From positions 47,874 to 111,873 of the forward strand of contig CBDATB010000014.1 of NCBI GenBank assembly GCA_965199745.1: a stretch of 64,000 nucleotides of DNA, written 5' to 3'. A program made the translations under genes and the position numbers. This document shows positions 1 to 8,769 of this stretch, piece by piece. A model generated the notes under the pieces. The model saw only the letters and a list, made by a program, of their open reading frames with translations. It ran no database searches and was not told the DNA's origin. The first letter of the stretch is position 1. Each line of letters begins with the position of its first letter. This DNA comes from CBDATB01 sp965199745 (GTDB taxonomy: Bacteria; Bacteroidota; Bacteroidia; Cytophagales; Flammeovirgaceae).

Positions 1-825
1 CTCTATTCTTTCAGACATGCTCATACCTGAAAATGTAGTAAGAGCCTGGTTTGAGAAAGAGGAAATATCGGGGCTTACCCCACTGAAATCATAGAAGCCA
101 GCTTCATCATTAGAAGTGATAATAGGGTTGTCGTCAGGGTTATTTACAATAGTAGCGATACTCGTACTAGCATTGATTTCAGACCTATTAGATAGGCGCA
201 AGAGATAACGCAGCCTGAGCGAATTAGCAAGCCTACGCCAACGCATCACTTCTCCGCCAAAAAGTACATCTCCTCCATTAACAAAACCAGCATCCCCACT
301 CAACAAGGTATTGGCTTGTTGTAGTTCTGAAAGTACAGATGTATAAACAGTTTGTTGAGAGTCATAAGCGGGTGTAGTATTTTCAAGTCCTGTACCTGAT
401 TCTTCTGCGGGTATGTCAATCCAAAGCTCTGAATTGGTAGCTAGATAGTAAGCCTTAAAAATTCTTCCTGCTGCTTCATAAGCAGGCAACTCTTGTTCTT
501 GGGCAGCCGCTATCATATCATTGATATTCCATATTGCCAGATAATTTTGCCGCCATAGTTGATCAAATCTAAGCTGCCCGGTAGCAAAATCATAGGCATC
601 TATTTGGTTATCATTTCTTCGTACATAATAATGCATAATCTGGTCTGTGAGCCAAGTTTGCAACTCCATATGCGAATTAATAGGCTCGAAAATAACACTT
701 GGCAATAAAGTAGCGGGGTTATTTTCAGTAGGTGCGTTTCTATTGGTATTGAGTTCTTCAAAGTTTTGCGTGCAAGTACTAAATAAGAACAAAATACCGA
801 CTAAATATATTTTAGTGTTTTTCAT
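1..825 (-). CDS. SusD/RagB-like outer-membrane lipoprotein, C-terminus beyond window
   Basis: Open for 275 codons from the ATG at 825 to the window edge, so the C-terminal part is missing. The N-terminus is a lipoprotein signal with lipobox LFLFSTC (Cys at residue 18), followed by TQNFEELNTNRNAPT, the mature start typical of the SusD_2 type of SusD/RagB proteins. A helical, Trp/Tyr-rich region (LWRQNYLAIWNINDM) and the motif RWRRLANSLRLRYLLR also fit that family. SusD proteins sit on the outer surface and hand glycans or peptides to the partner SusC channel. The gene lies 45 bp downstream of the SusC gene in the same direction, the normal susC-susD operon order. The substrate cannot be told from sequence. 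Confidence 0.9.
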   Translation of the reverse strand, partial: MKNTKIYLVGILFLFSTCTQNFEELNTNRNAPTENNPATLLPSVIFEPINSHMELQTWLTDQIMHYYVRRNDNQIDAYDFATGQLRFDQLWRQNYLAIWNINDMIAAAQEQELPAYEAAGRIFKAYYLATNSELWIDIPAEESGTGLENTTPAYDSQQTVYTSVLSELQQANTLLSGDAGFVNGGDVLFGGEVMRWRRLANSLRLRYLLRLSNRSEINASTSIATIVNNPDDNPIITSNDEAGFYDFSGVSPDISSFSNQALTTFSGMSMSERIE

Positions 826-870
826 CTTTCTTTAAAATTTAATTCAGTGAAAATTTTTTGAGGAGCAATA

Positions 871-3800
871 TTATAATCCGATTTTTAAATTAGCACCAAA
901 CACTCTTGGGCTGGGCAACTGGCCGACTTCAAAGCCGGGAAGCAGCGTACCATTATTAAGTGCAAGTGCTTCGGGGTCGAAATGCCTGAGAGCTCTTTCC
1001 TTCGATCTTATCCAAAGATTTCTGCCAAAAAATGATAAGTAAAGCCTTTGAACAGGAAGGCTCTTCAACCAAGGTTTTAAATCAATACCAATTGATATTT
1101 CGCGCAATTTCAAGAAAGTAGCATCGTAAGTATTGGCTTCAATATTAGCCACAGGGTAGAAAGAACGATACCAGTCTTGTCCAGTAGTAGAAATATCGTT
1201 TGTTCTAAAAGTACCATCAGCATTTTCTAGCACACCTTCGGGGACAAAATTTTGCTCTCTGAAAGGCAATGACTCGGTGATAATACCCGAACGGTATAAA
1301 AGCGAACCAGTATGCGTATACAAGCGTCCACCTTGGCGATAGTCGAGAAAAATTCTCAAATCTATATTCTTAAATCGGAATGTATTGGTTAAGCCTGCTT
1401 GCCAGTCAGGATTATAATTTCCTAAAAGTTGTATCTGAGAATTTGTTCTGGGACGGACGATATTTGTTCCGCCTACCTCAACAATATCATAAATAATAGC
1501 TCCTTGCGGAGAACGGGCAAATCCACGCCCATAAATATCGCCTAATCGACCGTCGGGGCGAGCTTCTACCGTACCGCCCGAGGGTCCTTGTGCGATAACA
1601 AAACTCTCTACTCCTTCGGTTAACTCGACTACTCTTCCTCTGTTACGAGACCAGGCTAATTTGACATCCCATGAAAAATCGGTATTTTCAATGGGTCTAC
1701 CCTTAATGTATAATTCTATTCCTGAGTTGCGAACTTCTCCTGCATTAATCAGCCGAGCAGTAGCTCCTGAGGCTTGGCTAATGGGGGTTTGCAAAATTTG
1801 GTCAGTAGTTACGTTATTATAGTAGTTTATCTCAAGACCCAGTCTGTCGCGGAATAAAGCAATTTCACCACCTATCTCAATGGCAGTGGTTCTTTCGGGT
1901 TTCAAATCGGGATTAGACAATAAAGAGGGATTAATAACCGAGCTGGGCAAAGTACCAAAAGCGAGTGTTCTTTGAATCAATAGAGGGTCAGTATCGTTAC
2001 CAGTAGCAGCCCAACTGGCTCTGAGCTGTACAAAATTAATAAGATCGGGCAAAGCAAGCATCTCGGAAAGAATAGCACTCAAACCTACGGAAGGATAGAA
2101 AAAAGAATTATTATTGAGCGGCAAAGTAGAAGACCAGTCATTTCTTCCTGTGATGTCAAGGTATATTTTGTCGCTGTAGTTGAATTGTGCCGAGCCATAA
2201 ATACTATTGATTCTTTTATCAGCATCCGATTGACTTAATGAAGGATCATCGGCTGCATTTCCTCTGTTGTATACACCTGGTATACCCAAGTCACGGGTTT
2301 CAAACAATTCATTTTCAAATCGTTGATCGAGCCTATTTGCTCCTAGTGATGCTTTCAGGCTGATTTGGCTCGAAATATCGTTATTATATGTGAGTAAGAA
2401 ATCGATATTAGTTTCTTGAAACCCGATATTCTGTTCTCTATACATACCGTTGGGAAAGTTCGGCTGACCCGAAGGTCTCTCCGATTGCCTTCTGTCGTTG
2501 TAAAAGTCTGTACCAGCCCGAACGAAAAGAGACCAGTTTTCGCTAAAGTCGTAGGTGGCTTTGATATTGCCATAGAGCCTGTTGCGGTTAAATAAATTTA
2601 GGTTTTCATTGACGATCAAAAAAGGGTTAGTCCCCCAGGTAAGAAAGTAATTTTGCTGCACACCTTCCTGGCCGGGTAGCCAATAATCGCTAAAGTCATT
2701 ATAGTCGTAATTGTTCATACCCCAATACATATTGTTAATGATGCCTTCACCGCCACCACCGATGACTGGGACATTGCCAGAGCTACTATTTACATAGTTA
2801 GAAGAAATATCGATATTGAGTTTTTCAGTAACATCAGCACCCAATCTGATATTAACATTTGTCCGATTGTATTCTGTATTAGGTATGATACCTGTTTTGT
2901 TGAGGCGTGCTACTGACAAGCGTCCCGACATGTCTTCATTAGAAAAAGAAAGTGCCAAGTTATTGTTAAACCCAACACCAGTGTCGAAAAAACCTCTGCG
3001 GTCGAGGCGCTTCAGATAAGGCGTAGGCGATGGGGTAACACCTTGTGAAGATTCCAAGCCAGTTGTCTGAGAAACGAGTGATCCGTCAGTGCGTGCACCG
3101 TAATTACCCCCCCAGTTAGCTCTGAAAGCATTATCAAATCCACCGCCAAAATCGGTTTGCTCGTCCCAGAAATTACCGAGGTGCTCAACGACAACACCTG
3201 TGCTAAATTCAACACCCAAACCTTGCTTGTCGGCACCTGATTTTGTGCGAATAACTAAAGCACCATTGGCCGCCCGCGTACCGTAAAGTGCTGCAGCTTT
3301 AGGGCCTTTCAACACATTGACATCAGCAATATCGTCTGTATTAAAATCAGTCAAACCATTACCATAATCAACAGGGAGGTTTCTCGACTCGTCGGAATTA
3401 CCGCCAATACCATCGAGGTTATTAGAAACTACGACACCATCGACAATAATCAAGGGCTGGTTTCTGTTGATATTAAGGGAAGACTCACCTCTGAGTACAA
3501 TTCGGGAAGAAGAAACCCCTGAACCATTGCCCGTAGTAATGGAGAGCCCGGGTATTTGCCCTGCGAGTTGCTGTGAGACATCGCCAACACGAGAGATATT
3601 AAATTCCTCTGAGCCAATCCGTTGTGTGGAATAAGATAGGCTAGATTTCTTTGCTTCAACACCTAAAGCCGTTACTACCACTTCTTCGAGTGAGCGCGCA
3701 CTGGGTAGCATGACTACGTTGATGACACTTCGCGCACCAATAGCCAGTGATTGTGCCGAATAACCGATAAAACTAAATTCTAATGTAGTTGCACCTTCGG

Positions 3801-3993
3801 GAAGAGCGAGTTTGTAGTCTCCGTTAATATCGGTAACAGTACCTTGCGTAGTACCTTGAACAATTACATTGACACCGGGCAGACCTGTGTTATCTTCTGC
3901 CGACACAACCTTACCTGAAACACTTCGGTCCTGTGCATAGAGGTAAACAACACTCATCAAAAGTAGGTGAACAAGTAATAATAATTTTTTCAT
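871..3993 (-). CDS. SusC/RagA-family TonB-dependent outer-membrane receptor
   Basis: About 1040 residues. I chose the ATG at 3993, which gives a clean signal peptide (MKKLLLLVHLLLMSVVYLYAQ). An in-frame alternative at 4023 would lie almost on the predicted transcription start. Order of domains: carboxypeptidase-regulatory-like beta-sandwich (about 25-105, VSGKVVSAEDNTGLPGVNV), plug (about 115-250, with the SusC-type LRGESSLNINRNQPLIIVDG), then a long TonB-dependent beta-barrel ending in a C-terminal strand (FGANLKIGL). It imports an oligomeric ligand captured by its SusD partner, using TonB/ExbBD energy. No STN or anti-sigma interaction domain is visible, so there is no sign of trans-envelope signalling. 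The ligand is unknown; no glycoside hydrolase gene is adjacent inside the window. Confidence 0.95.
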   Translation of the reverse strand: MKKLLLLVHLLLMSVVYLYAQDRSVSGKVVSAEDNTGLPGVNVIVQGTTQGTVTDINGDYKLALPEGATTLEFSFIGYSAQSLAIGARSVINVVMLPSARSLEEVVVTALGVEAKKSSLSYSTQRIGSEEFNISRVGDVSQQLAGQIPGLSITTGNGSGVSSSRIVLRGESSLNINRNQPLIIVDGVVVSNNLDGIGGNSDESRNLPVDYGNGLTDFNTDDIADVNVLKGPKAAALYGTRAANGALVIRTKSGADKQGLGVEFSTGVVVEHLGNFWDEQTDFGGGFDNAFRANWGGNYGARTDGSLVSQTTGLESSQGVTPSPTPYLKRLDRRGFFDTGVGFNNNLALSFSNEDMSGRLSVARLNKTGIIPNTEYNRTNVNIRLGADVTEKLNIDISSNYVNSSSGNVPVIGGGGEGIINNMYWGMNNYDYNDFSDYWLPGQEGVQQNYFLTWGTNPFLIVNENLNLFNRNRLYGNIKATYDFSENWSLFVRAGTDFYNDRRQSERPSGQPNFPNGMYREQNIGFQETNIDFLLTYNNDISSQISLKASLGANRLDQRFENELFETRDLGIPGVYNRGNAADDPSLSQSDADKRINSIYGSAQFNYSDKIYLDITGRNDWSSTLPLNNNSFFYPSVGLSAILSEMLALPDLINFVQLRASWAATGNDTDPLLIQRTLAFGTLPSSVINPSLLSNPDLKPERTTAIEIGGEIALFRDRLGLEINYYNNVTTDQILQTPISQASGATARLINAGEVRNSGIELYIKGRPIENTDFSWDVKLAWSRNRGRVVELTEGVESFVIAQGPSGGTVEARPDGRLGDIYGRGFARSPQGAIIYDIVEVGGTNIVRPRTNSQIQLLGNYNPDWQAGLTNTFRFKNIDLRIFLDYRQGGRLYTHTGSLLYRSGIITESLPFREQNFVPEGVLENADGTFRTNDISTTGQDWYRSFYPVANIEANTYDATFLKLREISIGIDLKPWLKSLPVQRLYLSFFGRNLWIRSKERALRHFDPEALALNNGTLLPGFEVGQLPSPRVFGANLKIGL

Positions 3994-4033
3994 AGGATAT
4001 TTTAAGTTATAAATGAAAACCAATAAGTTGAGG

Positions 4034-4061
4034 CAAACTTAATAAAATAATCTATTAACAA
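4034..4061 (-). promoter_or_regulatory. Bacteroidota-type promoter of the susC-susD operon
   Basis: On the minus strand a TTG (4061-4059) is followed after 17 bp by TAAGTTTG (4041-4034), a perfect match to the TAnnTTTG minus-7 element of Bacteroidota sigma factors. Transcription would begin near 4027, about 34 nt before the ATG at 3993. Confidence 0.55.
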
Positions 4062-4134
4062 AGTAATTTTAAGAAAATGTGCTTAAAAAATGTGCGGAAA
4101 GAATTATTTGGGCTATTTTTTTCCAGACGCACCC

Positions 4135-5385
4135 TTAAAAAACGTGAAACAGATAACCTCCTACTAGCTTAGGATAAAAAAAAGTTGACTTTGGGGGCAT
4201 TGTGTAGCCACTGGTGCAGACCTGTTTAATCACGTCTACTGTGACATCATTAGTAATTATTGCTACAGCTGCCTCTTCTTCGCACACTTGCCGAATACAT
4301 TCGAAAAGATTCCACTCATAGGATAATAAATCAGAATTTCTCTGCTCATTTTTACGGATATTCAGAATTTTCTCAAAAATGAAATAATGCAGCACAGTCA
4401 GGTCTAATGTCTTAACAACTTCAGGAAAATGCCAATCTATTTGAAACATACATTCATTTTTTAAAGTAATTTTAAAACACTTGTTTTTGAAAACCAAAGC
4501 AAATACCCACCGCTTACCCCCAATAGCCTGTTCTATCAAGGCAGTATCTTTTAAGGGCTGCACATAAAAAAAGTTATCGAGAGATTTTAGGAAAGAGGCT
4601 CTATCAATATTTCCCAAACTTTTAACAAGCCGATGGGTCGGTAGGATACGAAAGTCCATCGCATCCATGTTCGAAAAATACATCATATGGTAGTTATAAG
4701 TATCTTTTCCGTGCAGAGTAGCTAATTTGTTCTTTGCTGCCAATGCAGCTTCATAGCGGTGGTGTCCGTCAGCCAAAATAATTTGCTTTTTCACTATATG
4801 TCGTACAAAAATATCGATGATGGCAGGCTCATTAATTACTGCCACACAATTGCGTACTCCCTGATAATCTTCTACCTCGTACAGAGGGCTTTTCATTGCC
4901 TCGTCCATATAAGTTTCTAGCAGAGCTGAAGGGTCGGTGTACAAACCGTAAGTCGGGCTTGTGGCAACACCTGTTTTTTCCAATACTAATTGCCGATCGT
5001 TCACTGCAGAAAACATGGTGCCTTCATGACGCAACAATACTTGTTCGTTCCAGTCGTAGACCTTGATCAAACATACAAAACCCCTGCGACAGTATCTTTT
5101 GGTATCGTTAGCCAAATAAAAGTATTGATAATATACATAAATAGCTGGCTTTTCATCTTGCTTTAAAATTTTCTCTTTTTTCCATCTCTGCAGTTTTTTA
5201 TAGGCACTTTCAAAGGCATTTATCCCTCTGGGAGCTGTCAGATGAATACTGTTCAATTCGTTTTCATAGAGTCGTTCGAGCTGCTTTTCAGACACTACAT
5301 CGAAAAGTGGGCAGACTAAGGTCTGCATTTGTTTTTGGAATTTGTTGTGATAACGCCAGGCTTTAAAAGCCTTTATTTTTGCCAT
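4135..5385 (-). CDS. DUF1015 family protein
   Basis: 416 residues from the ATG at 5385. It is recognised by the DUF1015 signature ILADGHHRYEAALA (around residue 205) and by the N-terminal pattern IKAFKAWRYH, followed by the proline- and tyrosine-containing region PAIYVYYQYF. The biochemical role of DUF1015 is not established; family members are often encoded beside serA/serC, but no serine genes are visible here. Its start overlaps the end of the upstream methyltransferase by 13 bp, which suggests translational coupling in one operon. No signal peptide or membrane segment is visible, so it is probably cytoplasmic. Confidence 0.85.
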   Translation of the reverse strand: MAKIKAFKAWRYHNKFQKQMQTLVCPLFDVVSEKQLERLYENELNSIHLTAPRGINAFESAYKKLQRWKKEKILKQDEKPAIYVYYQYFYLANDTKRYCRRGFVCLIKVYDWNEQVLLRHEGTMFSAVNDRQLVLEKTGVATSPTYGLYTDPSALLETYMDEAMKSPLYEVEDYQGVRNCVAVINEPAIIDIFVRHIVKKQIILADGHHRYEAALAAKNKLATLHGKDTYNYHMMYFSNMDAMDFRILPTHRLVKSLGNIDRASFLKSLDNFFYVQPLKDTALIEQAIGGKRWVFALVFKNKCFKITLKNECMFQIDWHFPEVVKTLDLTVLHYFIFEKILNIRKNEQRNSDLLSYEWNLFECIRQVCEEEAAVAIITNDVTVDVIKQVCTSGYTMPPKSTFFYPKLVGGYLFHVF

Positions 5386-6203
5386 ATTTTTGTGTCTTTA
5401 TTCGTATCGGGTGCTACCAAATAATATCCACAGGTTGTTAAAAAATTTCTAAAATAGGGAAGTGTACTAATAAGCGAGTGTTGTAGGCGAGGTTTCAAAC
5501 CGAATTTCCACTGATAGATAGGATTGAATAGATATAATTTTTTATGAATAATCACGTAACCTGCGTCATTGACGAGACGCTCGAAATGCTCAAGAGAAAT
5601 ACCAGTGGCTTTTACATCCATTAGTTCTTTAATAATTCCTTCATCTTCACCAAAAAACTTCAAGACCCTGCGATATAGAGACATAGGTAAGAGATGGAAA
5701 TAAGGCAGACGCGATAAAAACTTGCTGCGAGCAATTTGCTGATGTCCGCCGAAGGGCATTTGCCAGGGAGGAAAACCAAAATAAATATGCCCTTTATCGC
5801 TCAGCAAACCCGAGATTAGATGCAATAAGCTCTCTTGCTCGGGAATATGCTCAATAACATCTTTAAGAATAATTAGATCGAAACGGTAGGGTAAGTCTTC
5901 ATCGGGGTTGATATGGTAAATATTTTTACTGACTAACCGAACCTTACGGGCAGCTATTTCGCTTCTGAGAAACTGCTTGCCCAACTCGCAGCGCTGCTCA
6001 TTTGACTCTATGCCTACACCGACACATCCTTTTTCTATAAAAGCCTTCAGCACGCCGCCTTCGCCGCAGCCAATTTCGAGGACTTTGGTACCCGGTGTCA
6101 ATGAAAAACCTTTCTCTTCTATGAAAGGAATCACATACACTGCCGCATTAGCCTGCTGATGTGAAAAATATACTTTGGAGTTTTGATGAAAATTGTACGA
6201 CAA
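5373..6203 (-). CDS. class I SAM-dependent methyltransferase
   Basis: 276 residues. The Rossmann SAM-binding motif I is VLEIGCGEGGVLKAF (about 43-57), with an acidic residue closing strand 2 (GVGIESNEQR). LIILKDVIEHIPEQESLLHL is the motif-IV region typical of Methyltransf_11/23 enzymes such as UbiG-like proteins. The C-terminal third (PFGGHQQ, then a hydrophobic region) resembles methyltransferases of lipid or glycan pathways, but the substrate cannot be read off. It overlaps the DUF1015 gene by 13 bp and lies 45 bp downstream of the M42 peptidase gene, so the three may be co-transcribed. Confidence 0.85.
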   Translation of the reverse strand: MSYNFHQNSKVYFSHQQANAAVYVIPFIEEKGFSLTPGTKVLEIGCGEGGVLKAFIEKGCVGVGIESNEQRCELGKQFLRSEIAARKVRLVSKNIYHINPDEDLPYRFDLIILKDVIEHIPEQESLLHLISGLLSDKGHIYFGFPPWQMPFGGHQQIARSKFLSRLPYFHLLPMSLYRRVLKFFGEDEGIIKELMDVKATGISLEHFERLVNDAGYVIIHKKLYLFNPIYQWKFGLKPRLQHSLISTLPYFRNFLTTCGYYLVAPDTNKDTKIWQK

Positions 6204-6248
6204 ATCGTTTTTTAATATTTAGCTATTTTACACTGAACTTTACTTTTT

Positions 6249-7304
6249 TTAGCTGTGTACCCAGTTGTAGGTATCTATGGTTTCTACCGAAACAGTGAGC
6301 AAGTTAATAGCTGCTGAAATATCGTTGGGATGAGCCGTTTCAGTAGTTTGATGCATATAGCGCAAGGGAATAGAAATAGCTCCCGCAATAGCTCCTTGCT
6401 TGCCCATACGTTGAATGCCTTCGGTATCAGTACCGCCGAAAGGCAGCAACTCGGTTTGCCAACTAATTTTGTTTTTGTTTGCAGTTTGCTTCAAAAAATC
6501 TACCATCCGATAGTCGCAAATAGAGCGACCGTCTAGTACCTTAATAGCAGCTCCTTTACCTAACTCTGTTATTTTTTCATGCGGCACAGAACCGGGTACA
6601 TCGTTGGCAATTGTTACGTCGAGTGCAATGCCAAAATCAGGATTTAATCGATGACCCGCTACACTAGCCCCTCTGATACCTACTTCCTCTTGTACAGTAA
6701 ATACGCCGTATACATCGTAGGGTACTTTTTTCAAACACTTTAGAGCTTCTATTAAGATATAACAAGACAGGCGGTTATCCAGCGACTTGCCGTTGATAAA
6801 ATCACCTACTCTAATCAAGTCCTGGTAGCGCGTAATGGGATCGCCAACGACGACGAGTTTCTCCACTTTTTTCTTTGGCAGACCCAAATCAATAAAGTAA
6901 TCAGTTACTTTGAGTGTTCTTTTGCGCTCTTCTGCAGTCATGATATGGATAGGTTTGCAACCCATCACACCGATAAGCGGTTTTTTTCCGTTCACCAGCA
7001 CACGCATAGCGGTGAGTGTTTTTGGATCAAAGCCTCCCAAAGGATGGAATTTGATAAAACCTTTATCATCTATATGACTGACGATAAAGCTAATCTCATC
7101 CATGTGTGCGGCAATGGCTACTTTTTTTCTGTCCGGGTTTTTTATGCCTTTTTTGAGTGCATAAATATTGCCGAGATTGTCGGTTTCGAGTTCATCTACA
7201 TAAGGTTTTACTGTTTTAATAATCTGCCGGCGGATAGCTGACTCAAAGCCCGGCGCGCCGGGCGTTTCTACCGTTTTTTTTAATAGTTTAAAATCTATGG
7301 GCAT
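6249..7304 (-). CDS. M42 family metallo-aminopeptidase (glutamyl aminopeptidase/endoglucanase-like)
   Basis: 351 residues, normal length for the family. The di-metal site of M42 is complete: IAAHMDEISF (His67, Asp69), GKSLDNRLSCYILIEAL (bridging Asp, around 175), VQEEVGIRGA (catalytic Glu plus metal Glu, around 208), ALDVTIANDVPG (metal Asp) and the C-terminal PLRYMHQTTE (metal His). M42 enzymes form cytoplasmic tetrahedral dodecamers that trim short peptides; some members were first named endoglucanase M. No signal peptide is present. The upstream glycosyltransferase is also on the minus strand, with a 131-bp gap that could hold a promoter, although I found only a partial match. Confidence 0.93.
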   Translation of the reverse strand: MPIDFKLLKKTVETPGAPGFESAIRRQIIKTVKPYVDELETDNLGNIYALKKGIKNPDRKKVAIAAHMDEISFIVSHIDDKGFIKFHPLGGFDPKTLTAMRVLVNGKKPLIGVMGCKPIHIMTAEERKRTLKVTDYFIDLGLPKKKVEKLVVVGDPITRYQDLIRVGDFINGKSLDNRLSCYILIEALKCLKKVPYDVYGVFTVQEEVGIRGASVAGHRLNPDFGIALDVTIANDVPGSVPHEKITELGKGAAIKVLDGRSICDYRMVDFLKQTANKNKISWQTELLPFGGTDTEGIQRMGKQGAIAGAISIPLRYMHQTTETAHPNDISAAINLLTVSVETIDTYNWVHS

Positions 7305-7435
7305 AGTGGGTAATTTTTTGGTTTTTTAAATGCTTTATTTTTTTTTCCGTGTAAAAGTAGCATAAAGGATTTAAGAAAACGAAAAAAATTGGCTTTAGCC
7401 ATTCCTGAATTATGCGAATCAAGTCGAGGTTTGAA

Positions 7436-8587
7436 TTAGAAAACTAGCCTAAAAATGCAATACGAACAGGTGAAAAAATAAAAAACATAAAAATTTTTAA
7501 CAATAAAAGTCTCGATCTTATTGAGTTGCCGAGTGTAGGTGTACTGCTGTGCAAAATTTACTCTTGCCTTTTGCTTGTGCGGTGTATTATACTGCTCTGG
7601 GTGCCGAACTACCGCTGCGAACTTAGCAAAAAATTCTTCTTGCGTTTCTACCATTTCCAGCAGATGCCGCTTATCTTTATACTCGTCTGTATAAGTAGCT
7701 ACCGTTACTTTTCCCGAAGCCATATATTCCATTAGCTTATGTGGGCTAGCAAGCTGGTCGCGATATTTTTTTACTCGGTAGGTAATTAAAAGTATGTCAA
7801 AGCGTGCTAGGTAAAGAGGTATCCTGTGCGAAGGCTCGCTACCCAAAAAATAAACATTTTTAAGGGATTGGATTTTCAAAAAATACTGATTTTCATATCG
7901 TTTTTTTTCAGATAAGCTATTTTTTTCGTAAGGTCCGATAAAATAAAAGCCTACCGACTCATGTTTTTTTGCCAGCTTAAAAAGTAGCTGCCAGTCCAGA
8001 TAAGAGATTAACAGATTACCTACGTAGCCCACTTTTATCTGGTAGTTACCCTGAATTTTTACCTCCTGCTTTACTCTTGAGGGCAACCAAGCATGGTGTA
8101 TTTTAAAGACTTTTGCGTGGTATTTTTTTAAATTCTCTGCGATAAAGTCAGTAGTACAAAAACAGATATCTACCGAATTGATTAAACGCTTGAGCTGAAA
8201 TTGCTGATTTAAATCGACAATATGGGCAATTTTCAGCACTTTAATATTTTGGAGGCTAAAAAATCGTGAAGTTTCAAAATTCCAGATAATATCAAATTTT
8301 ATTTTTAACCTTCCAGAAAGCACCTCGTATTCTATCCATGTGAGCCAAGCGGAGAGCCATTTGGGTAGTTTGCCCAAGCCTCTGAACATCGGTCGGTAGT
8401 TCACAGAATACAAACGCTCTTGTATTTGCTGTACTTTAAAAAAAAATCCGGGAGGATTAAGAAAATAGACTGTGTTGCTTCTCTCACACAACACTTTGGC
8501 ATAATGATGCTTGGATACATGGTTGAAATCCCAAGGTTCGGGAGAAATAATCAGAATGTTTTTGTGATATAACAGCCCTTTTAACAT
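7436..8587 (-). CDS. glycosyltransferase (GT4-like, TuaH-like N-terminus)
   Basis: About 383 residues from the ATG at 8587. The frame stays open upstream as far as 8785, but that part carries the predicted promoter and a poor, hydrophobic translation, so I exclude it. The N-terminus ILIISPEPWDFNHVSKHHYAK resembles TuaH-type and related glycosyltransferases with a GT-B fold. The C-terminal half has VGYVGNLLISYLDWQLL and the donor-site region LASPHKLMEYMASGKVTVATYTDEY, in which the Glu of KLMEYMASG is the usual nucleotide-sugar ligand. It faces away from murG and the glycan cluster and probably belongs to it functionally. Donor and acceptor are unknown. Confidence 0.8.
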   Translation of the reverse strand: MLKGLLYHKNILIISPEPWDFNHVSKHHYAKVLCERSNTVYFLNPPGFFFKVQQIQERLYSVNYRPMFRGLGKLPKWLSAWLTWIEYEVLSGRLKIKFDIIWNFETSRFFSLQNIKVLKIAHIVDLNQQFQLKRLINSVDICFCTTDFIAENLKKYHAKVFKIHHAWLPSRVKQEVKIQGNYQIKVGYVGNLLISYLDWQLLFKLAKKHESVGFYFIGPYEKNSLSEKKRYENQYFLKIQSLKNVYFLGSEPSHRIPLYLARFDILLITYRVKKYRDQLASPHKLMEYMASGKVTVATYTDEYKDKRHLLEMVETQEEFFAKFAAVVRHPEQYNTPHKQKARVNFAQQYTYTRQLNKIETFIVKNFYVFYFFTCSYCIFRLVF

Positions 8588-8622
8588 TATCGAAATATAT
8601 TTTTTTGCAACATACAGAAATA

Positions 8623-8651
8623 TAAAGGTATAGGCAAAAGTTGAATTACAA
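8623..8651 (-). promoter_or_regulatory. predicted promoter of the 7436-8587 glycosyltransferase
   Basis: On the minus strand TTG (8651-8649) is followed after 18 bp by TACCTTTA (8630-8623), 7 of 8 matches to TAnnTTTG. It lies 36 bp upstream of the chosen ATG at 8587 and supports that start. Confidence 0.4.
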
Positions 8652-8696
8652 TAAAAAAACGAGTGAAAGCCAAACAGTTTGGTTAACTGGGTTGTG

Positions 8697-8727
8697 TTGT
8701 TAAAACAGTAGTTTATCAGTACCTTTG
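8697..8727 (+). promoter_or_regulatory. Bacteroidota-type promoter of murG and the glycan cluster
   Basis: TTG at 8697-8699, a 20-bp spacer, then TACCTTTG at 8720-8727, a perfect TAnnTTTG element. Predicted start near 8734, giving a leader of about 35 nt before the murG ATG at 8770. It is back to back with the promoter of the minus-strand glycosyltransferase. Confidence 0.6.
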
Positions 8728-8769
8728 GGTTTAAAACGGTAAATTTCTTCAAAAGAAAAAAAACTGACA

